Of a stretch of DNA of 16,164 nt, positions 5,842 through 13,700 are shown one piece after another. The number at the start of each line of letters is the position of its first letter. Positions within the stretch are counted from its first letter, which is position 1. Source of the stretch: an uncultured Bacilli bacterium (GTDB lineage Bacteria > Bacillota_I > Bacilli_A > RF39 > UBA660); contig CANQNZ010000017.1 of the NCBI GenBank assembly GCA_947625365.1, positions 1 through 16,164 of the forward strand. Reading direction: 5' to 3'. Position numbers and translations under genes: made by a program. The notes below the pieces were generated by a model. The model ran no database searches. It saw only the letters and a list, made by a program, of their open reading frames with translations, and was not told where the DNA came from.

Positions 5842-7635
5842 TTGAATATTGCTATTTTTGGTAGCGCTAGGTCTGGAAAATCAACTTTAGCCAAAATGAT
5901 ATCTCTTAAATATCCGCATTACCATATTATTATTGGTGATGACGTTCGTGGAGCTTTTCAGGACACCCTTCCTCAAAATGATATTAACAGCCACGGTGGC
6001 CGAGGAATGATAGATGATTTTCCGAGATTTTTATCAGCTTATTTTTATAGGAGTGTAAGAAGAAATAGAGGAATATTTAATTATGTTGTGGAAACTTGTG
6101 ACATGCATCCTGAAAAAGCAAAGCAGTATTTTAGCAGAGAAGATACTATTATAATTTATTTAGCTACCCCAAGCTTAAGTGCTTCAGACCATTTTAAAAA
6201 AATTAGGAAATATGAAACAGAAAAAGACTGGACTTATGGTTTAAGTGATGAAGAAATTATGGAAGATTGTCAATATTGGGTTAACCAAAGCAAAATGTTT
6301 GAACAAGAGTGTCAAAAATTAGGTATTATGTTTGTAGATACTTCAAAAAATCGCAAGTTAGTATTAGAACAAACTATTGAAGAATTAGAAAAAATTGTAA
6401 AAAAAAGGAGTGAGATTATGACATGTTTTGAAGAATTAAAAGAAAGAGGATTAATTAAAGATATTTCTAGTCCCGAAGTAGAAAAAATATTAAATGGAAA
6501 ACCGGTAACTTTTTATATAGGTACTGACCCTACAGCAGATAGCTTGCATATTGGGCATTTATCTTCCTTTTTAATATGTAAAAGGTTGGCTGACTACGGC
6601 CATAAGCCAATAATTTTAGTAGGAGGAGCAACGGGAATGATTGGTGACCCTCGTCCTTCTAGTGAACGTCCATTAATAACTAAAGAAGAGGTTAAGCATA
6701 ATTTTGAATGTTTAAAAAAACAATTAGAAAAATTATTCCCGGGCGTATTAGTAGTAGATAATTATGAGTGGAGTAAAAATATTAACTTTTTAGATTACTT
6801 AAGAGATTATGGAAAATACTTTAATATTAATTACATGATTAATAAAGATATTATTAGAAGAAGATTAGATGATGGTATAACTTATACGGAGTTTTCTTAT
6901 ATGATTATGCAAGCTTTAGACTTTTTGCATTTATATGAAAATAATAATTGTATAATGCAAGTCGCCGGCCAAGACCAATGGGGTAATATTACTTCAGGGA
7001 TTGAATTAATTAGAAAAAGGTTGGGTAAAGAAGCATATGCCTTTACTATGCCTTTAGTAACAAAAAAAGACGGAACTAAATTTGGCAAAAGTGAAAAAGG
7101 TGCTTTATGGCTTGATAAAGAGAAAACTTCTCCTTATGAACTTTTTCAATTTTTCTTAAATGCTGAAGATGAAATGGTTATTCCTTACTTAAAGATATAT
7201 ACTTTTTTATCATTAGAAGAGATTGCCGAACTTGAGAAAAAACATAAAGAAAAACCTGAATTACGAGAAGCTGCGAAAACCTTAGCATACGAAGTCGTAA
7301 AATTTTTACACGGAAAAGATGAAGCTGATAAAGCAAAACAAACGAGCGAAGAAGTCTTTGGCAACAGAGGTATCAGTGACAATATGCCAACAGTTGATAT
7401 TGCTAAATCTACTTTAGAAAAGGGAATTACTTTAGTTGATTTTTTAGCCCAAACTAGCATTGCTCCTTCTAAAAGTGAAGCACGTCGTCTTATCGTGCAA
7501 GGTGGAATTTCTATCAATCAAATTAAACAGCTAGACCCTAATTTTCTAATTAACAATGCCTTAGTTAGTAATAATACTTTTGTTATCCAAAAGGGTAAGA
7601 AAAATTTCTGGAAAGCTAATATTATAGAGGACTAA
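5842..7635 (+). CDS. tyrS: P-loop kinase-like domain fused to tyrosyl-tRNA synthetase
   Basis: One open frame holds two proteins. Residues 1-192 are a small P-loop NTPase with Walker A GSARSGKS (7-14). It looks like a nucleoside- or adenylate-kinase-type fold, but its substrate is unknown. Residues 193-597 are a complete class I TyrRS of 405 residues, which charges tRNA-Tyr. In TyrRS numbering, HIGH is at 44-47 (SLHIGHL) and the KMSKS-equivalent KFGKS is at 221-225. A C-terminal S4 RNA-binding domain contains SKSEARRLIVQGG. I prefer TTG at 5842 as start, because AGGAAG lies a few bases upstream; an in-frame GTG at 5833 is too close to it. An internal ribosome site and ATG at 6418 could yield separate TyrRS. 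The T-box leader implies induction by uncharged tRNA-Tyr for both parts. Confidence 0.9.
   Translation: MNIAIFGSARSGKSTLAKMISLKYPHYHIIIGDDVRGAFQDTLPQNDINSHGGRGMIDDFPRFLSAYFYRSVRRNRGIFNYVVETCDMHPEKAKQYFSREDTIIIYLATPSLSASDHFKKIRKYETEKDWTYGLSDEEIMEDCQYWVNQSKMFEQECQKLGIMFVDTSKNRKLVLEQTIEELEKIVKKRSEIMTCFEELKERGLIKDISSPEVEKILNGKPVTFYIGTDPTADSLHIGHLSSFLICKRLADYGHKPIILVGGATGMIGDPRPSSERPLITKEEVKHNFECLKKQLEKLFPGVLVVDNYEWSKNINFLDYLRDYGKYFNINYMINKDIIRRRLDDGITYTEFSYMIMQALDFLHLYENNNCIMQVAGQDQWGNITSGIELIRKRLGKEAYAFTMPLVTKKDGTKFGKSEKGALWLDKEKTSPYELFQFFLNAEDEMVIPYLKIYTFLSLEEIAELEKKHKEKPELREAAKTLAYEVVKFLHGKDEADKAKQTSEEVFGNRGISDNMPTVDIAKSTLEKGITLVDFLAQTSIAPSKSEARRLIVQGGISINQIKQLDPNFLINNALVSNNTFVIQKGKKNFWKANIIED
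6399..6420 (+). promoter_or_regulatory. Internal ribosome binding site and TyrRS start inside the fused frame
   Basis: An A8 tract (6399-6406) runs into AAGGAG (6405-6410), then seven nucleotides, then an in-frame ATG (6418-6420) that begins a normal TyrRS N-terminus. In the -1 frame the same stretch reads AAG GAG TGA, with the stop at 6411-6413. One extra A, or -1 slippage, would end the P-loop protein there and leave tyrS as a separate, translationally coupled gene. Confidence 0.8.
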
Positions 7636-7650
7636 AAATGTCCTTTTTTT
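7628..7650 (+). terminator. Short terminator at the tyrS stop codon
   Basis: AGGAC (7628-7632) and GTCCT (7640-7644) form a five base-pair stem, extendable by G-U and A-U pairs, and run straight into seven T. The stop codon lies within the loop. Confidence 0.6.
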
Positions 7651-7651
7651 A

Positions 7652-7681
7652 TTGACAAAAAGGGGTTTGAAAAGGTACACT
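7652..7681 (+). promoter_or_regulatory. Sigma-A-like promoter of the giant sigma-factor gene
   Basis: A consensus -35 TTGACA (7652-7657) and TACACT (7676-7681) are separated by 18 bp, directly behind the tyrS terminator. A leader of about 95-100 nt follows. It includes a G6 run (7691-7696) and a possible 13-codon ORF (7704-7745). Confidence 0.65.
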
Positions 7682-7703
7682 AGGAATAGTGGGGGGAATA
7701 TAT

Positions 7704-7745
7704 ATGCTTAAAATTAAACGAGAGTTAAAAGCTTTTATTTTCTAA
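7704..7745 (+). CDS. Possible 13-codon leader ORF upstream of the giant sigma gene
   Basis: ATG at 7704 opens MLKIKRELKAFIF and stops at 7743-7745. A G6A run (7691-7697) lies six bases before it and could act as a purine-rich ribosome site. The ORF is too short to judge by composition. No attenuator hairpin clearly depends on it, so it may be a chance ORF. Confidence 0.2.
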   Translation: MLKIKRELKAFIF

Positions 7746-7785
7746 CAATTAAATTTTATTTCAAAGAAAAAAGGAAGTGTTCCAA

Positions 7786-10700
7786 ATGAAGAAAATTAAA
7801 AGCTTAGATGATATAAAAAAAGGGCTGCTTGCTTTAGGGAAAAAGCAAGGATATATTACATTTGCTGAAATAGAAGAAGCTACTAATACTTTAGATATTG
7901 ATGATAAAGCTTTAGATGATTTATATAATTATTTTAGTCAAAATAAAATTGAATTAACAGATGAAGATGTATCTGAGATTGTTAATGCAGAGCAAGAAAA
8001 AATGGTTGAAAAGGTCAAGAGTAATGATTCAACCTATGCTTATTTAAAAGAAATAGAGCAAATAAACCTTTTAACCGCCGAGCAAGAGAAAAAGCTTGCT
8101 AAAGCAGTTTCTGAAGGTAGCCTTGAAGCTAAAGAACAATTAATAAATGCTAATTTACGCTTAGTTGTTTCTATTGCTAAAAGATATGTAGGGCGTGGTC
8201 TTGACTTTTTAGATTTAATTCAAGAGGGAAATGGCGGTCTTATGAAAGCTGCTGCCAAGTTTGATTATAATAAAGGCTATAAATTTTCAACTTATGCCAC
8301 TTGGTGGATAAGACAAGGTATTACTCGTGCTATAGCAGACCAATCTCGAACTGTAAGAATACCAGTTCATATGGTGGAAATAATTAATAAAATGGTTCGC
8401 GCCCAAATACAAATGATTGCTGATTTAAATCGTGAACCTACAGATGTTGAGCTAGCCGCTGAACTGGGTATAAATATTAAGCAGCTCCATAAAATCCAAA
8501 AATATTCTCAAGATACTGTTTCTTTAGGAACTAAAATGTATGAAGAGAACGACTCCGAATTAGAAGAATTTATTCCTGATGAACAGCAAAATACTGAGGA
8601 AGAAGCATTGTCTCCGTTATTAAACTTAGAATTAAGAAAAGCATTTGATAAAGTATTATCGCCTCGAGAAATAAAGGTTATAAATTTAAGATGGCTTAGC
8701 CCAGAAGGAGAAAGGACCTTAGATGAAGTAGGTCAAATAATGGGAATTACGCGAGAAAGAGTAAGGCAAATAGAAGCTAAAGCCTTTCGTAAACTACGTG
8801 CTTCTTATCAAAGTGCTCACTTAAAAAGCTATATAAAAGATTACGATGAAACGCCAATAATTAAAACTGTTAGTGTATCTACCTATTTTAAAACTGATTT
8901 AAAATTTATTCGTGTAGCTTTGCCTTTTATGCCGATTTCTGTTGATAATGCCCTTTATCGTGCTTTTGGGCTAGATTTAGATAAAAAAATTGACCCGCGC
9001 ACTGAATTAAAAGGGGTAGGGCCTTTAAAAGTATTTATCAATCGTTATCGTAAACTTTATGTTCAAACTTCTTCAGAAAAAGTACTTACAGCGGCGATTG
9101 CTAATCCCAACCTTTTCGATATGTATGAACATGGTAAATTAAAAGATATTTATACTATGTATCCAGAATATGCGCCTGAGCATATAGATTATTGCTTAAA
9201 GGAATATAAATTTTATAGTAACTCGTTATTTTTAAAAAATAACAAAGAGTTCCATATTTCTAGTGTATTTTTAAATGCTCGTAATTTTTTGCTTTCTGTA
9301 TCTTCTTTTGAAAATTGTTTAAAAAGAGCATATTATGATTATATAGAAAGCAAATCATATACTATTACGGAATATTTTGGCTTGCAATTTAATGCTTTAA
9401 GAATAATAACTTTGTATTTATCCGCGGAAGAATACGATACATTAGTTAGTTATTTTGGCCCAGATTTAACGAATAAACATTTTTTTGAAGATAAAAAAGA
9501 ACTAGAAAATTTAAAAATTAAATTTCATTTAATTTTAAAAAATCCGGAAAACTATGCAAAGCATGTTATTTCTTTTAACGATTATTTTAAAGATTTTCCC
9601 GAAGAATATACTACTCTTATGTTAAATTTATACCCTTATGCCGATTTAATTTTAACTATGTTTTATAATAATTTAAATAATAACATAAGATTATCGAAAG
9701 AAAATGAAAGAAAATTAAATATTTTAAAACAATTTTATACTAAATATTATCCTTTATATTTCGAAAATCCTAAAGAATTTAGGCTTATTGGGCAAGATTA
9801 TGTGGATTTTAACAATGGTAAAATATTTTCTACCGATATTTACCATTATTTACAAAAGTTTAGCAATATTAAATATTCTAAGACAATTATTAATACATTA
9901 TTAAATGGTTTAAATAAATTTGAAGTAAGTACGTTAAAAAATGTTTGGCAGCAAAAAGAATATAGAGCAAGTACAAAACTATTTGTTAACAATCAAAAAG
10001 ATATGATGTTTTATAATATAATCATGAAGTTAAATTTTATTTTAAATAAAATTTATCAAACCCAAAAGCCTCTTAATGTATTAAAAAATTACGCAAAAGA
10101 GGCGGCTAGATATCATTTATGCTTTAGCACAGAAAGCATTTATGATTTAATTGAAGATGAGGTAAAATATCCTAAAAAGCTTATAGATTTCATCTTAGAT
10201 AACAGGAAGGAAAAAACTGCTCAACTTTTACAAAAAATATATATGAACGAGGATTTTAAAAAAGGTTATAGACATGTTTATCTAGCTTCTGATAAACCGA
10301 CTTTAGATAGAACAATTAAAATCATCCAAAAAGATTTAGAAACGTTATCAGAAAAAGTGGGAGAAGATTATTCAGAAGAAACCTTAAAATCTGTATATTA
10401 TCAAGTCAAAACCAAAAGGGGAATAAAAAAACCTGCTTTTACCATATATGATAGATTTCCGGAATTTGACCGAGAATATGTAGAATTTATATTATCTCAA
10501 TCAACCTTTAAGCGAAGAGAAGCATTATCTTTCTTCTTTGGCCCTGACTTTAATAATATGGTTGATTATCAAAATTTAAGCAAAGAAAAAAAACAGGAAT
10601 TAAATAAAGTATTGTATAATTTTAGCAGAACTTTACAAAAAAATTTAGAAGATTATAAAAAGACTAAGAAATATAAAAATACTTTTACTTATAATACAAT

Positions 10701-13700
10701 TTATTTTCAAATTAAAAATAGAATACCAGAATATAATTTATCTAAGGAATTTATAACATATATTTTAAAAGATATAAAAAGTGATTTCCTTGCCAGAAAA
10801 TTTAAAGACTTAAACTTTGATATTATTCCTGATATAAACGGTCAAGCTGAAGAACAAACTTATTTTAAGATAGTAAAAAGAGTCGTAACGCAAATCAAAG
10901 AAGCTTATAAACTTGCTGCAACCGATGATTTAGAAACTTTAAAAATAACGTATGATAATAATAAAAATTTAGATGCTTTTAAAAGCTTTACTATATATGA
11001 TAAATTTAAAAATTATGATAGACAGTATGTAGAATTTATATTATATCAAACAATCTCTAAGCGAAGAGAAAATTTAGTTTTCTTTTTTGGCGAAGACTTT
11101 AATAAGCGTATTTGCTTTGAAGATTTAGCCATGCCAGAAAGAAAAAATTTAAGTGTGTTATTACAAAAAACGAGAAAAAGTTTAGAACAGAATTTAGATG
11201 ATTATAAAAAGATTAAGAAATACAAAAATCCTTTTACTTATAACACAATTTATTTTCATATAAAAAATAGAATGCCAGAATATAATTTATCAAAAGAATT
11301 TATAACATATATTTTAAAAGATATAAAAAGTGATTTTCTTGTCAAAAAATTTAAAGATTTTAACTTTGATATTATTCCAGATATAAATAATCATGCGGAA
11401 GAGCAAAATTATTTTAGAATAGTAAAAAGAGTTATAAAGAAAATCAAAGAAGTTTATAAACTTGCTGCAACCGATGATTTAGAAACCTTAAAAACAACTT
11501 ATGATAATAACAAAAATTTAGGTTCTTTTAAAAGCTTTACTATATATGATAAATTTCCTGAGTTTGACCGAGAATATGTAGAATTTACATTATATCAAAC
11601 AATCTCTAAACGAAGAGAAAATTTAGTTTTCTTCTTTGGACCTAATTTTAATAACATGGTTGATTATCAAAATTTAAGTGAAAAAACAAAACAGGAATTA
11701 GATAAAGTATTGTATAATTTCAAAACAACATTGCAAAAAAATTTAGAAGATTATAAAAAGACTAAGAAATACAAAAATACTTTTACTTATAATACAATTT
11801 ATTTTAAAATCAAAAATAGAATGCCAGAATATAACTTATCAAAGGAATTTATAACTTATATTTTAAATGATATAAAAAGTGATTTCCTTGCTAAGAAATT
11901 TAAAGACTTAAACTTTGATATTATTCCTGATATAAATGGGCAGATTGAGGAGCAAACTTATTTGAGGATAATAAAAAAGGTTATAAAGCAAATCAAAGAA
12001 GTATATAAACTTGCTGCAACTGATGATTTAGAAACCTTAAAAACAACTTATGATAATAACAAAAATTTAGAGTCTTTTAAAAACTTTACAATATATGATA
12101 AATTTAAAAATTATGATAAGCAATATGTAGAATTTATTCTTTATCAAACCCATGGGACTAAGAGAAGTTCTTTAATAAACTACTTTGGAGAAGACTTTAA
12201 TAAACGTATATGTTTTGAAAATTTAACATCATCAGAAAGAAGAAATTTAAGTGTATTATTGCAAAAAATAAAAAAAGATTTAATACATAATTTAGAAGAA
12301 TATCAAAAGAGTCAGAAATACAAAAATACTTTCCCATGCGATACTATTTATTTTCATATCAAAAATAGAATGCCAGAATATAATTTATCTAAAGAATTTA
12401 TAATGTTTATTTTAAAAAGCTTAAATAAAAAATTTGTTCATGATATATTTCCTAATAATAATTTTGATATAATACCGGTTTTAACTGGTAATTATCAAAA
12501 AAATGAATATAGTAAGCTTATTAATGATGTATGCAATAGGCTAAAGGAAGTATATGATAGCGCACCTGCTTTTGATTTGGAAACTTTAAAAGCAACATAT
12601 ATTAGTCGTCAAAATAAAAATTTATATGAATTATTTCCTACTTATCCTAAAGATTATGTAGAGATAATTGCTAATAATTATTCTAATCGAGAAAAGTTAG
12701 AAAAATATTTTGCTGAAGATTACACTAGAAGAGTTGATAACAATCATATGCCTGCTAATCAAAAGATATCTTTTAATAATTTAATAACTCATTTTTCTTC
12801 GCAATTACAAGATAATTATGCCGCTTATGAAAAAGGTGCTTTTGAAAACAAAAATGAAGCGATATTCCCTAAATATACTATTTATGAGTATATTCAAAGA
12901 ACAGTTATACAATATAGTTTTTCAAAAGAAATTATTGATTATATGCTTAAAAATATTAACTTAGCGCAAGAAGAAGTATTAACGAAAATAAGAAAAGAAG
13001 ATTTTTCTGTCCTAAAGATTGATAGTATATCAAAGCAGGATTACCGAATAATTAATTATATGATTATGGGCATTCGTAATCGTTTAGTGAAAATTTATAG
13101 TCAAACTGATGATTATAGTTTAGAAAACTTAATTAAAGTAAATATGTTAAATAGTACTAAAATACGCTATTTTAACCTTTTTGATAAAACCTGTGAATAT
13201 CCTCAAGAGTATGTTATTCTAATGTTAGAAAACAATGCTAAATTAAAAAACTTTTTTGCCACTTGTTTTGGAAATGACTACTTAACTAGAATAGATATAC
13301 TTGCATTAGAAAAAAATATTAAAGATGATTTACATGTTAAAATTAGTATTTTTAAAACAATGTTAAAAAGATATTTCCCAGAATATATGAAAACTGGAAA
13401 AGTAAGCTACCAAGCTTCTGGTTCAAGAGTCCAAAAGCTAACAATTTATGAATATATTCAAAAAGCTCAAACTGATTTTAGTTATGCTAAAGAAATAATT
13501 GATTTATATTTAGATAATTTATCAAATAAAGAAGAGGATATTTTAAAAGAGGCTTGGCAAAGTGAAGATTATCGTCAATCTAATATATTAGTTATTCCTA
13601 AAAAGGCCAGATTTTTTCATCGTACAATTAAAAAAATTAGAATAAAAATCTGTACATTATACACGGAAGCTTCTAAAAATAATCTTACTCAAGTAGAAGA

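Noticed and set aside
6897..7517. Minus-strand ORFs within the TyrRS region
   Set aside because: They lack ribosome sites, have no recognisable motifs and oppose a conserved TyrRS coding sequence.
7777..7785. GTG at 7777 as start of the giant protein
   Set aside because: It lies within the AAGGAAGTG ribosome site; ATG 7786 has proper spacing.
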